Assembly: GCA_015063245.1 (NCBI GenBank)
Contig: SUSV01000001.1
Location: forward strand, 62,001 to 126,000
Source: Thermoplasmata archaeon
Lineage (GTDB): Archaea > Thermoplasmatota > Thermoplasmata > Methanomassiliicoccales > Methanomethylophilaceae
DNA length: 64,000 nucleotides
Direction: 5' to 3'
In this document: positions 8,621-16,801 of the stretch, one piece after another
Numbering within the stretch: position 1 is the first letter of the stretch
Layout of the letters: each line of letters begins with the position of its first letter
Position numbers and translations under genes: made by a program
Notes under the pieces: generated by a model
What the model saw: only the letters and a program-made list of their open reading frames with translations
What the model was told of the DNA's origin: nothing
Databases searched by the model: none

Positions 8621-8628
8621 TATATAAC
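8621..8628 (-). promoter_or_regulatory. TATA box of the 5S rRNA gene
   Basis: On the minus strand GTTATATA is centred about 27 nt ahead of the 5S 5' end, the archaeal spacing. Confidence 0.65.
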
Positions 8629-8665
8629 GATTATGGATTATGGGGGTGAGGGTGCTTTACAAGAA

Positions 8666-9388
8666 TCAGATGAGCATCCATACTGCACTTGCCGCCAAAG
8701 CGGCTATGAGCTCTGTCGACCAGTTGTTGGTGAATTTGGAGATGAGCCCCCTGTTCTCCAGGACCGCACCGAAGATGCTGTCCAGGATGTTCCCGAACAT
8801 ACCGAAGACGAACGGTATGATCAGCAGCCAGCTGAGGGATGCGGTCATAACCAGCCATCCGACGACAGCTATCCCTAGGGCGGCTACCGCCGATACCATC
8901 GTACCTAGCTTGGAGACGCCCCCGTTCACGCCCGGGCGCACAGGTTTCAGAGTGGTGATCATGATCGGATTGGGGTCCTTAATCCCGATCTCGCTGGCGA
9001 TGGTGTCCGCACCGGCGACGACGATGGTCGTGAGGAATGCGATGACATACAGCGTATCGTCCATGGGCTGGAAGTAATCGATCACTGTGATGAGCACAGG
9101 CGGGAAACCGACGGCTGCCACGTTCTTCCATCCGCGTTCTCCGAATTGCCCCTCTTGAAGTCCCATGGCCAGTTTCTTGTCGATATCCTTCATCGTGGCG
9201 AAGAAGCTCACTATGACGAACAGGGTCAGGATGAAGAATGCGTTGACTGTCCCGAATATCGCCAGGATGACCCCGATGATGAGGGATGCAACAGCACCGC
9301 TCTTGGATAGACAGTGGAGCTTGTACACCTCCACGGCTAGAATCGCTGTGATGATGACCTCGATGGTCATCATTACATAGGGGTCCAT
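8666..9388 (-). CDS. DUF92 family membrane protein (VTE6-like)
   Basis: A polytopic membrane protein of about 240 aa of the DUF92/TIGR00297 family. Its plant member VTE6 is a phytyl-phosphate kinase, so archaeal members may phosphorylate isoprenoid alcohols (inference). Seen: about six hydrophobic helices and the family motifs GERGWKNV, GADTIASEIG, GVNGGVSKLGT and DSIFGAVLENRG. The first in-frame start is TTG at 9397; I prefer ATG at 9388, because the GGAG sequence would lie only about 1 nt from the TTG. It ends 69 bp from the 5S gene and is probably the last gene of the pyrBI-led minus-strand run. Confidence 0.85.
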   Translation of the reverse strand: MDPYVMMTIEVIITAILAVEVYKLHCLSKSGAVASLIIGVILAIFGTVNAFFILTLFVIVSFFATMKDIDKKLAMGLQEGQFGERGWKNVAAVGFPPVLITVIDYFQPMDDTLYVIAFLTTIVVAGADTIASEIGIKDPNPIMITTLKPVRPGVNGGVSKLGTMVSAVAALGIAVVGWLVMTASLSWLLIIPFVFGMFGNILDSIFGAVLENRGLISKFTNNWSTELIAALAASAVWMLI

Positions 9389-9431
9389 GAGTATCAATCA
9401 AGCTCCTTTATATTAATGTTCTCGAACAGTA

Positions 9432-9698
9432 TCAGAGATACTGTTCGAGGATCTCGGTCGCATATTTGATGCATGTCGCCTTGTCGGAAAGGGGGAAGAA
9501 CATGACCTTTCCAGGCCTGTAGAGGGTGGTCTCCATGTTGTTCCAATCGTAGACGATCATCTGGTCGTCCTTGGATTTGATGTTGAGACCTTCAGCCTCT
9601 ATCTTCTTGGCAGCCGCCTCCATGTCGATATCCATGATATCCACGGATACCGCCATGAGGGCCTGCCCCCCGCACAGGCGGGCGATCGAGAATTTCAT
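9432..9698 (-). CDS. Small conserved-looking protein, function unknown
   Basis: An 88-residue acidic protein. I do not recognise the family. The start ATG at 9698 overlaps the stop of the UPF0200 gene (ATGA), which rules out the longer frame beginning at 9803 inside that gene. It has an alternating strand/helix pattern (FSIARLCGGQALMAVSVDI, then AAAKKIEAEGLNIKSKDD, then TTLYRPGKVMFFP), suggesting a compact alpha/beta fold with a TBP-like strand order. Co-translation with the nucleotide-kinase-like gene is likely. Confidence 0.75.
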   Translation of the reverse strand: MKFSIARLCGGQALMAVSVDIMDIDMEAAAKKIEAEGLNIKSKDDQMIVYDWNNMETTLYRPGKVMFFPLSDKATCIKYATEILEQYL

Positions 9699-10225
9699 CT
9701 GATCATCTCCAGGGTCTCTCTGACCTTCTTCTGGAAACAATCGAGATCCGAATCGTTGATTATGAGGTAATCGGACAGTGCCAGAACGCTCCCCATCCCC
9801 CATCCGAGCTCGCGGTTGTCGCGCTCATCGAACTCATAGATGTCATGGGGTGCGTCTTCGCGCCCTCTCTTCACAAGTCTGTCGTAACGGATCATGCGGG
9901 GCGCGTGCACACCGATGATGTAGACCTCCTTGCTCAGCCCTTTGTAGGAGTTGACCTCGTCGAGGCTCCTGCATCCGTCCACGAGGAATATGTCGCCGTG
10001 CATCTGCTCTATGGCCCTCTTGGCCCAGATGTCCTTGCCGTGCTTCTCCCTCTCGCCGTTGGCGACCTGTCCTACGGACAGTCCTTTCTCGGCGGCACCG
10101 GATCTGGCATGGAAATCCCTGACGATATCGCCCATCCTGAGGAACGGGATGCCCATGGAACGTGCGACGTTTAGGAGCTCCTCCTTCCCCGCACCGGGCA
10201 TTCCTGTGACCAGTAGGATCTTCAT
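9695..10225 (-). CDS. UPF0200 family nucleotide-kinase-like protein
   Basis: A 176-residue archaeal UPF0200 protein, similar in fold to dephospho-CoA and adenylate kinases; the substrate is not known to me. Seen: P-loop GMPGAGKE at residues 8-15, FLRMGDIVRDFH, FLVDGCRSLDEVNSY, and DERDNRELGWGMG, all family signatures. The usual Ser/Thr after the P-loop Lys is Glu here. It lies 4 bp downstream of pyrI and overlaps the next small gene by 4 nt. Confidence 0.88.
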   Translation of the reverse strand: MKILLVTGMPGAGKEELLNVARSMGIPFLRMGDIVRDFHARSGAAEKGLSVGQVANGEREKHGKDIWAKRAIEQMHGDIFLVDGCRSLDEVNSYKGLSKEVYIIGVHAPRMIRYDRLVKRGREDAPHDIYEFDERDNRELGWGMGSVLALSDYLIINDSDLDCFQKKVRETLEMIR

Positions 10226-10229
10226 CTTA

Positions 10230-10709
10230 TCACAGCAGATGGTCCGAGATGTTCATCAGGATCTTGTCGCAGTAGCAGCACCTGAGCTGCATCGGGTACT
10301 TGGATACTACCTGGAACTCGGGGTCGATTGGTTCGCCCTTGTTCGTTATGCAGTTCGGATTGCTGCATCTGGCCAGTCCGACCACGCGCTCTCCGATCTT
10401 GACCTGATACTTCTCGGCTATGTAGTAATCTCTGACGATCGAGATCGTCGCATCGGGTGCGACGAGTGCGATCTTCTCCGCTTTCTTGGAATCCAGCTCC
10501 ATGTCCTCGATCTTGATGATGTCCTTCCATCCCCCGAGGGTGCTGGAGCTCACGTGGATGCCCATGCTGATGGATGAGTAGACGTTGTTCTCGTTGATGC
10601 CGAGTATCTTGATGACGTTCAGAGCCTGTCCGCAGGCGATGTGATCGATGACTGTCCCGTTCCTGATGGGGGTGAGCCTCACCTCCTTGATCGGATTGTC
10701 CTTGGACAT
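10230..10709 (-). CDS. pyrI: Aspartate carbamoyltransferase regulatory subunit
   Basis: A 159-residue PyrI that binds nucleotide effectors and bridges PyrB trimers. Seen: N-terminal allosteric domain (VRLTPIRNGTVIDHIACGQA) and C-terminal zinc domain with ligands arranged as CSNPNC and CCYC (Cys-x4-Cys, then Cys-x2-Cys). Start ATG overlaps the pyrB stop by one base (TGATG). Length is typical. Confidence 0.96.
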   Translation of the reverse strand: MSKDNPIKEVRLTPIRNGTVIDHIACGQALNVIKILGINENNVYSSISMGIHVSSSTLGGWKDIIKIEDMELDSKKAEKIALVAPDATISIVRDYYIAEKYQVKIGERVVGLARCSNPNCITNKGEPIDPEFQVVSKYPMQLRCCYCDKILMNISDHLL

Positions 10710-11638
10710 CAGAGTTCACCTCCCATGAGGGCGTTGAGCAGGGCCATCCTGACGGGCACTCCGTTGGCAGCCTGCTGGAAGTATTTCGCATGAGGCGTCG
10801 AGTCGACCTCTGGGGCGATCTCGTTGACCCTGGGGAGGGGATGCATGACTATCAAGTCCGACCTGGCGTTCTCAAGGAGCGCCTTGTCGACCCTGTATGT
10901 CCCGGCGACCTTGAGGTATTCGTTGGGGTCCGGGAATCTCTCCCTCTGGATCCTTGTGACGTACAGCACATCCGTGTCCGAGACAGCGTCCTCGAGGTCC
11001 GTCATGATCCTAGGGTGGCATCCGTTCGATGAGAGGTGGTCGACGATGTCCTTGGGCATCATCAGGCTCTCCGGGGCCACAAGCGTGATCTTCATTCCGA
11101 ATTTGGTGAGTGCCTGTGCGAGGGAGTGGACCGTCCTGCCGTACTTCAGGTCTCCCACAAGCGTGATGTTCAATCCGTTCAGCGAACCTTTGGCCTGTCT
11201 CATGGTGAATAGGTCGAGGAGGGTCTGGGTCGGGTGCGATCCAGCTCCGTCGCCCGCGTTGATGACCGGGTGGTCGGAGAATTTCGCAGCCAGTCTCGCA
11301 GCGCCTTCGAACGGGTGTCTCAGGACCGTCGCATCGCAGTAGGCATCCACGATCTTGATCGTGTCGGCAAGGGTCTCCCCCTTCGCCATCGATGTCATCG
11401 ACATCTCGGAGACATCGATGACATTGCATCCTAGCCTGTAGGCGGCACTCTCGAAGGAGAGCTTCGTACGGGTCGAGGGCTCGAAGAACAGGTTGCCGAG
11501 GATCTTTCCGTCCAGTGTGCGCTTGATCTTCTCTCCTCTCGCGTAGGGAACCATCTTCTCAGCCATATCAAGAATGCCTTCGATGTCGTCCTTAGAAAAG
11601 TCCATGATTGAGACGACATCCTTGTGATACAGGTCCAT
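10709..11638 (-). CDS. pyrB: Aspartate carbamoyltransferase catalytic subunit
   Basis: A 309-residue PyrB that makes carbamoyl-aspartate in pyrimidine synthesis. Seen: carbamoyl-phosphate motif FFEPSTRTKLSFE near residue 50, the HPVINAGDGAGSHPTQTLLD segment, and DVLYVTRIQRERFPD. I start at ATG 11638 because the protein then opens with DLYHKDVVSIMDFSKDDI, aligning with known PyrB; an upstream GTG-initiated frame adds 19 poorly conserved residues. First gene of pyrB-pyrI-UPF0200-small protein. Confidence 0.96.
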   Translation of the reverse strand: MDLYHKDVVSIMDFSKDDIEGILDMAEKMVPYARGEKIKRTLDGKILGNLFFEPSTRTKLSFESAAYRLGCNVIDVSEMSMTSMAKGETLADTIKIVDAYCDATVLRHPFEGAARLAAKFSDHPVINAGDGAGSHPTQTLLDLFTMRQAKGSLNGLNITLVGDLKYGRTVHSLAQALTKFGMKITLVAPESLMMPKDIVDHLSSNGCHPRIMTDLEDAVSDTDVLYVTRIQRERFPDPNEYLKVAGTYRVDKALLENARSDLIVMHPLPRVNEIAPEVDSTPHAKYFQQAANGVPVRMALLNALMGGEL

Positions 11639-11725
11639 GTTTGTTCCTATACGCGTACGGATTATTAAATTTAAAGCCACCGCTTCGATGACCACTTTTT
11701 ATAGGATGATTCGGGTCGTGGTAGC

Positions 11726-13411
11726 ATGTTGGATGTGCTTTCGAGATCCCAAAGGGCGAGGGTCTGCGAATACAAGAGGAACGAATCAAAGATCGTCACG
11801 CCGTGCGTAGTGCGTTCGGACGTCGATTCCGACGTCAGGGTGTGCACCTCAGGCGGGGACAGGATTCTTCAGGTCATGGGCACCGAGGTTGTGCTGGAAT
11901 CCGGTCTGAGGACCACTTCGAACTCCGGTATGAAGTCGGAGATCGAGGTCAAGGACGGGATCGCAGTAGTGAGGCTCCCTCTCCCCGAGGAGCTGGTATT
12001 CGATGATTCGGTCGAAATGGTCGTCGTTCCCAACGCATATGAGCTCAGGAAGGACCCGAGGCGCATCGTGGACAATGTCATCAAGCTCAGGACAGCCGCA
12101 GGCTTCAACCGTCTGCTGTATCTCTCGGGACTCGGGGAACCGTCGACGCTGGCACTGCTTGCATACATGGGTGTCGACATGTTCGACGACACCCTTCCGA
12201 GAGCGGCCGGAATCAGCGGTATCAGACTGATACCCGAGGCCGAGATCGCCACCGGAGAGGACGAATCGGAGCACAACATAGAGGCGATGGAACAGGAGAT
12301 CGAGAAGATCAGGATGTTCATCAGGTCCGACCGTCTGAGGGAGCTCGCAGACCAGAGAGCGCCCTCCACGCCCACCTCCGTCGCTCTGCTCAGGCTCTAC
12401 GACGATGCAGGTTACAGGTATGCGGAAGAGACCTGCTCCTTCGTCGGATGCAGGTTCAGCTGCAACACCACGCAGGCCCTCAGGAGGCCTGACATAAAGA
12501 GATACAAGGAGCGTATGGCGGAGTACAGGAAGCCGGAGCACAAGAGGGTTCTCCTCCTGCTCCCCTGCTCTGCGAAGAAGCCCTATCACATCTCCAAATC
12601 GCACAAGGCATTCTCATCGGCGATCCACACGGCTCCCCACGACACCCTCGTCCAGGAGGTAATCGTGACATCGCCTCTCGGAGCGGTCCCAAGGGAATTG
12701 GATGCATTCTACCCAGCGAACTCATATGACATCCCTGTCACAGGGGAATGGAAGCCCGAGGAGAAGGCAATGATCCGCCAGATGATCGGCGACATAATAG
12801 CACAGGGTTGGGACAGGATCGTCTGTCATCTCGGTGACGATTACGAACTGGTCGAAGGTCTGGCCGATATGGAATGCACCGTCGTCGGCGACGGCACATC
12901 GCCAGCATCCCTCCAGAACCTCGACAAGGCGCTCAGGGAGGCTACCAAGGGCATGGAAGCCGTCGACTACTCCCTCGACAGGGACTGTCAGATGAGGAAC
13001 ATGCTCAGATTCCAGTTCGGAGCGGAAGCAGCCGACATCCTCATGGACGAGAACACCCACGCCATGGGCAAGTTCCCATACTTCAAGCTGTTCCGCGAGG
13101 ATGCGGACCATAAGAAGACGCAGCTCGGCATGTTCACCCCGGAGAGGGGAGGCATATCCCTCACGCTCGAGGGGGCACAGATCCTGGCCGATTCAGGATA
13201 TCCCGTCATAGACATCATGGACTTCGAGATGAAAGGTAATCTATTCGCGGTCGGAGTGATCAAGGCCGACCCAAGCATCCATGTGGGCGATGAGGCGATC
13301 GCCGTCTGCAACGGCAAGGTCCGCGCTGTCGGAGTGGCCGAGATGTGTGGCCGCGAGATGACCGATCTGAAGAGGGGCATAGCCGTAAAGACCAGGCACA
13401 AGTCCAAATGA
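11726..13411 (+). CDS. arcS: Archaeosine synthase (ArcS, TgtA2)
   Basis: A 561-residue ArcS, which completes archaeosine at G15 of archaeal tRNAs after ArcTGT inserts preQ0. Seen: a TGT-like N-terminal region, Cys-containing ETCSFVGCRFSCNT near residues 233-246, the ArcS catalytic-core signature LLPCSAKKPYHISKSH near residue 280, and a C-terminal PUA RNA-binding domain (about 490-561). The partner arcTGT lies at 48.0-49.9 kb. hisS follows after 43 bp with its own promoter. Confidence 0.93.
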   Translation: MLDVLSRSQRARVCEYKRNESKIVTPCVVRSDVDSDVRVCTSGGDRILQVMGTEVVLESGLRTTSNSGMKSEIEVKDGIAVVRLPLPEELVFDDSVEMVVVPNAYELRKDPRRIVDNVIKLRTAAGFNRLLYLSGLGEPSTLALLAYMGVDMFDDTLPRAAGISGIRLIPEAEIATGEDESEHNIEAMEQEIEKIRMFIRSDRLRELADQRAPSTPTSVALLRLYDDAGYRYAEETCSFVGCRFSCNTTQALRRPDIKRYKERMAEYRKPEHKRVLLLLPCSAKKPYHISKSHKAFSSAIHTAPHDTLVQEVIVTSPLGAVPRELDAFYPANSYDIPVTGEWKPEEKAMIRQMIGDIIAQGWDRIVCHLGDDYELVEGLADMECTVVGDGTSPASLQNLDKALREATKGMEAVDYSLDRDCQMRNMLRFQFGAEAADILMDENTHAMGKFPYFKLFREDADHKKTQLGMFTPERGGISLTLEGAQILADSGYPVIDIMDFEMKGNLFAVGVIKADPSIHVGDEAIAVCNGKVRAVGVAEMCGREMTDLKRGIAVKTRHKSK

Positions 13412-13424
13412 GCCCCGGCCGAAC

Positions 13425-13433
13425 CTTATATAT
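13425..13433 (+). promoter_or_regulatory. TATA box of hisS (leaderless)
   Basis: CTTATATAT is centred 26 nt before the hisS ATG, so the transcript should begin at or next to the start codon. Confidence 0.6.
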
Positions 13434-13454
13434 CATCCCAGTTATGCGAGGGAT

Positions 13455-14699
13455 ATGATTCAGTGTCCGCGCGGTACTAGGGATTTCCTCCCTGATGAGA
13501 TGGAGAAACGCAGGTTCTATGAGAACAAGCTCAGGCATACCGCACAGACATTCGGATTCAGGGAGATCGAGACCCCCATCTTCGAGGATGCGGAACTCTT
13601 TATCCTGAGGTCCGGACCCAACGTCCTCAAGGAGCTCTACGCCTTCAAGGACAAGGGCGACAGGGACATCGCGCTCCGTCCCGAGATGACCGCACCTGCC
13701 ATCAGGATGTTCGTCAACGGGATGAGCAACGAGCCCAAACCAATCAAGATATTCTATTTCGGACAGTGCTTCAGATATGAGAGGCCACAGAGCGGAAGGT
13801 ACAGGGAGTTCTTCCAGTTCGGTGCCGAGCTCATAGGGTCCGCCACGCCGGAGACCGACGCGGAGGTCATCTGCATGGCTGCGGCCATGATCAAGCAGCT
13901 CGGGCTCAAGGACTATAAGATCCACATCGGGCACATCGGTGTCCTCAGGCAGGCCATCGCTGATGCGGGTGTGCCCAAGGAGAGGACTGCAGAGGTCCTG
14001 CAGAAGCTGGACAAGAAGCTCTACGACGAGGCAAGGCCCCTCCTCGAGGAGATGAATGTCGCATCGGACGTCATCGACAGCATATTCACTCTGACCGAGA
14101 CGGTCGGAGGGGAGGAGGTCCTGGAGAAGGTCCCGGGGGATGCCGGCGACTACCTCAGGCAGGTCACAGCCTACATGCACGCCATGGGCGTCCACAACTT
14201 CGACATCGACCTCGGTGTCGTCAGAGGACTCGATTACTACACAGGTATGGTCTTCGAGGCAGAGGCCCCCGCACTCGGTGCGGAGAAGCAGATCTGCGGA
14301 GGAGGCTCCTATACGCTCTCCGAGCTCTTCGGAGGGGAGAAGGTCTTCTCCACCGGTTTCGCGATCGGATTCGACAGGATCCTGCTCGCCATCGAGAAGG
14401 AGGGACAGGTCTACGAGCCCAAGGGAATCGGCGCCTATGTCGTCCCCGTCTCCGACGATGTCAGGCTTAAGGCGGCGGAGATCGTAGCTATGCTCCGCAG
14501 CGAGGGTGTATCATCCGATATCGACATCATGGGACGCAAGATGGCGAAGGCCATGAAGTATGCGTCATCGATAAGAGCCAGATATGCCGTTATCGTCGGT
14601 GCCAAGGAGCTCGAGGAGGACTCTGTGACGCTCAGGGACATGACCTCTGGAGAGCAGACTCTCGTCAAGATCTCCGAGCTCGCATCCAAGATCAACTGA
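13455..14699 (+). CDS. hisS: Histidyl-tRNA synthetase
   Basis: A 414-residue class II aminoacyl-tRNA synthetase charging tRNA-His. Seen: motif 1 region near residue 45-60, motif 2 FRYERPQSGRYREFFQFG near 112-129, the histidine-specific segment RGLDYYTGMVFEAE near 257-270, motif 3 near FAIGFDRILLAIE, and a C-terminal anticodon-binding domain (about 325-414). Length is as in other HisRS. It ends 2 bp before the convergent rnhA. Confidence 0.97.
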   Translation: MIQCPRGTRDFLPDEMEKRRFYENKLRHTAQTFGFREIETPIFEDAELFILRSGPNVLKELYAFKDKGDRDIALRPEMTAPAIRMFVNGMSNEPKPIKIFYFGQCFRYERPQSGRYREFFQFGAELIGSATPETDAEVICMAAAMIKQLGLKDYKIHIGHIGVLRQAIADAGVPKERTAEVLQKLDKKLYDEARPLLEEMNVASDVIDSIFTLTETVGGEEVLEKVPGDAGDYLRQVTAYMHAMGVHNFDIDLGVVRGLDYYTGMVFEAEAPALGAEKQICGGGSYTLSELFGGEKVFSTGFAIGFDRILLAIEKEGQVYEPKGIGAYVVPVSDDVRLKAAEIVAMLRSEGVSSDIDIMGRKMAKAMKYASSIRARYAVIVGAKELEEDSVTLRDMTSGEQTLVKISELASKIN

Positions 14700-14701
14700 T
14701 C

Positions 14702-15100
14702 TCAGTGCCTGTCCATTTCCTGGTTCAGAAGGAAGTCCGCACGGGGGATGAACTCCTCCGACCTGCGGACGTTGCGGAACGTGACCTTAGGTATCATCGA
14801 CGACAGAGTCTTCGCATCGTCGTACAATGCCTTCATGTCGGGACTCTTCACCTTGTACTCGCCGTTCATCTGCCTGATGACCAGCTGAGAGTCCATGACG
14901 AACTCCGCTTCAGCGCCCTTCAGGTCGAGCACCTTGGCGATGCCTGCGATTAGTCCGCGGTATTCCGCATAATTGTTGGTGTGCACCCCGAGATACTCTG
15001 CATGCTCGTGGACGACCTTCCCGTTCTCCGTTACAACGATAGCATAAGCGGATTTCCCCGGATTGCCCCTGGAACCTCCGTCGGAATATACCGTGTACAT
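14702..15100 (-). CDS. rnhA: Ribonuclease HI
   Basis: A 132-residue RNase HI that cuts RNA in RNA-DNA hybrids. Seen: first catalytic Asp in SDGGSRGNPG, Glu in NNYAEYRGLIAGI, Asp in VMDSQLVIRQMNGEYKVK, and a final Asp in RADFLLNQE. It lacks an N-terminal hybrid-binding domain. Its ATG overlaps the panD stop (TGATG), so it follows panD in one transcript although the functions are unrelated. Confidence 0.93.
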   Translation of the reverse strand: MYTVYSDGGSRGNPGKSAYAIVVTENGKVVHEHAEYLGVHTNNYAEYRGLIAGIAKVLDLKGAEAEFVMDSQLVIRQMNGEYKVKSPDMKALYDDAKTLSSMIPKVTFRNVRRSEEFIPRADFLLNQEMDRH

Positions 15101-15447
15101 CAGTAGACCAGCTCTCTGGATACGGCGTTCTTCTCATCCACCAGCAGGACCTTGGCCTTGATGGGCTTGTCGGTGAGTTCGTAGCCCATGATGATGACCT
15201 TGTCGCCCTCGCTGCAGAGGTGGGCTGCGGCACCGTTGATCGCGATGATCCCGGAATCGCGCTTGCCGGGCAGAATGTATGTGTCGAAACGGTTGCCGTT
15301 GTTCACGTTGGCGATGGTAACTTTCTCCCCTACCCACATGCCGCATCTCTCCAGCAGACTCTCGTCTATGGTGATACTTCCCTCGTAATCTAGGCGGGTC
15401 TGCGTGACCGTGGCCCTGTGGATCTTGCTGCGGAGCATCCAACGCAT
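15100..15447 (-). CDS. panD: Aspartate 1-decarboxylase, pyruvoyl-dependent (PanD)
   Basis: About 116 residues matching bacterial PanD, which makes beta-alanine for pantothenate/CoA. Seen: KIHRATVTQTRLDYEGSITI with the Gly-Ser self-cleavage site that generates the pyruvoyl group, then NGNRFDTYILPG and INGAAAHLCSEGDKVII. Start is uncertain: ATG at 15447 (chosen), ATG at 15438, or an upstream TTG at 15459; the conserved part begins with MLRSKIHR at 15438. Many archaea use a PLP-type decarboxylase instead, so transfer from bacteria is plausible. Confidence 0.93.
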   Translation of the reverse strand: MRWMLRSKIHRATVTQTRLDYEGSITIDESLLERCGMWVGEKVTIANVNNGNRFDTYILPGKRDSGIIAINGAAAHLCSEGDKVIIMGYELTDKPIKAKVLLVDEKNAVSRELVY

Positions 15448-15551
15448 GTATGCTCTCAAAGACTCTCTCTTAAAGAAATTTTTGGTATGTAGCTTGTTCT
15501 GTATCCATTAGGTCTATCGCTCTGTTATCCAGAAAGTCCCTATTAGGCACC

Positions 15552-15615
15552 TAGTGTTATTATTTGATTATTTTTATCATAATTAGTAACACTAATAGAT
15601 AGTATTTTAACACTA
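15552..15615. repeat. Three TAACACTA elements ahead of ABC importer
   Basis: The 8-mer TAACACTA occurs at 15587-15594 and 15608-15615 in direct orientation, 21 bp apart (two helical turns), and inverted at 15552-15559. The first pair forms a dyad around an A/T-rich stretch. They end 35 bp before the start of the binding-protein gene, where a metal- or corrinoid-responsive regulator would bind. Confidence 0.6.
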
Positions 15616-15650
15616 AGGTGTATACACGGGGATGGGACAAGTCTGATACA

Positions 15651-16760
15651 ATGTCTTCAAAAATGGTTAGGAAATCCGCAGCCGTAGCTGCGATCATGAT
15701 TCTCGCATTCTCAGTTGTATCGATTATGATACCTTCGGATACGGATGCAGCATCATCGTACACGGTCAAGGATGGAACAGGAGCGGAATTCTCATTCGAA
15801 TCGGCGCCCGAACACATCGCAACAGTCGGTACCGGAATCACCGCAACCGCGATTCAGATCGGTGCTCTTGAGAAGATCGTTGTCACTGACAAGTACACAA
15901 AGGACAACAGTTCATCGGTGTTCAAGGACCTCAAGGATAGGATCAGCGACGGAAAGGTCAGGGCGAACGGGAGCGGCTGGACATCAGGCCAGAGCGATCT
16001 GCTCGCAGACATCATCTACATGTCCGAGAAAGGCGTTCTGGATAAGAACGACGACTTGATCATCATCACCGGATCTTACAGCACACTGAGTTCATTCGTC
16101 GATAATCTCAAGAAACTCGGATTCGAGAAGGTCATGGTCTGGCAAGACATCAAGGATTACACGGAAATCTCTGCATTCGTTGAATCCGTTTCAAAGGCAA
16201 TCAACGGAGAGGTCTCGTCTTATGTCGAGCAGATGGACTACGTTGCAGAGTACATCGCGGAACATCTCGAGGGAGTGGAGAAGAAGAAAGGGATGTTCAT
16301 AACCTTCTCCTCAGGAGACTACAAGGTGGGAAACAAAGGCTCTCTTGCGAACTCCATGATCAACGCCGCAGGAGGAATATCCATCTCCGAGGATTCGTCA
16401 AAGAGCGGTTCGACATACGGTGATAAGAACACGATGGCGAGCCTCATCATCGCCAACCCCGATGCGGTGCTGTTCCTGAACAGCAGCGTTGCGGATAATC
16501 AAGAACAGGTGAACGAGATCTCCGCCATGGGCAATGACAGTAACAAGCTCGTCGCGTTGGATAGCCTGTGGAACAACTACAGCATAGCCAGCATGGACGG
16601 AGTATGGACGATGGCATGCGCCCTGTACCCGGACATCTTCGAAGGGGATGTACCGACCGTTGAGAGCGATGAAGAGGACAACCTCATGCTGTATGCCGGA
16701 ATCGCCGTTGCCGCTATGGCCATCATCGGGATCGTTGCATTCCTGATAATCAGAAGGTGA
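15651..16760 (+). CDS. Membrane-anchored substrate-binding protein of BtuFCD/FecBCD-type ABC importer
   Basis: A 369-residue extracytoplasmic binding protein. Seen: an N-terminal signal helix (about residues 8-30, ending near SDTDAAS), a two-lobed periplasmic-binding fold resembling BtuF/FepB/TroA-type proteins (GAEFSFESAPEHIATVG, then GVLDKNDDLIIITG), and a C-terminal transmembrane helix (about 344-366) followed by IRR, the usual archaeal way to tether a binding protein. ATG at 15651 is preferred over an upstream GTG at 15618, which lies directly against the repeat region. Ligand could be an iron/cobalt chelate or corrinoid; sequence alone does not decide. Confidence 0.85.
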   Translation: MSSKMVRKSAAVAAIMILAFSVVSIMIPSDTDAASSYTVKDGTGAEFSFESAPEHIATVGTGITATAIQIGALEKIVVTDKYTKDNSSSVFKDLKDRISDGKVRANGSGWTSGQSDLLADIIYMSEKGVLDKNDDLIIITGSYSTLSSFVDNLKKLGFEKVMVWQDIKDYTEISAFVESVSKAINGEVSSYVEQMDYVAEYIAEHLEGVEKKKGMFITFSSGDYKVGNKGSLANSMINAAGGISISEDSSKSGSTYGDKNTMASLIIANPDAVLFLNSSVADNQEQVNEISAMGNDSNKLVALDSLWNNYSIASMDGVWTMACALYPDIFEGDVPTVESDEEDNLMLYAGIAVAAMAIIGIVAFLIIRR

Positions 16761-16801
16761 TCTCGAAAAATTATAAACCCTTTAATCTTAACGGGGCCTG
16801 A

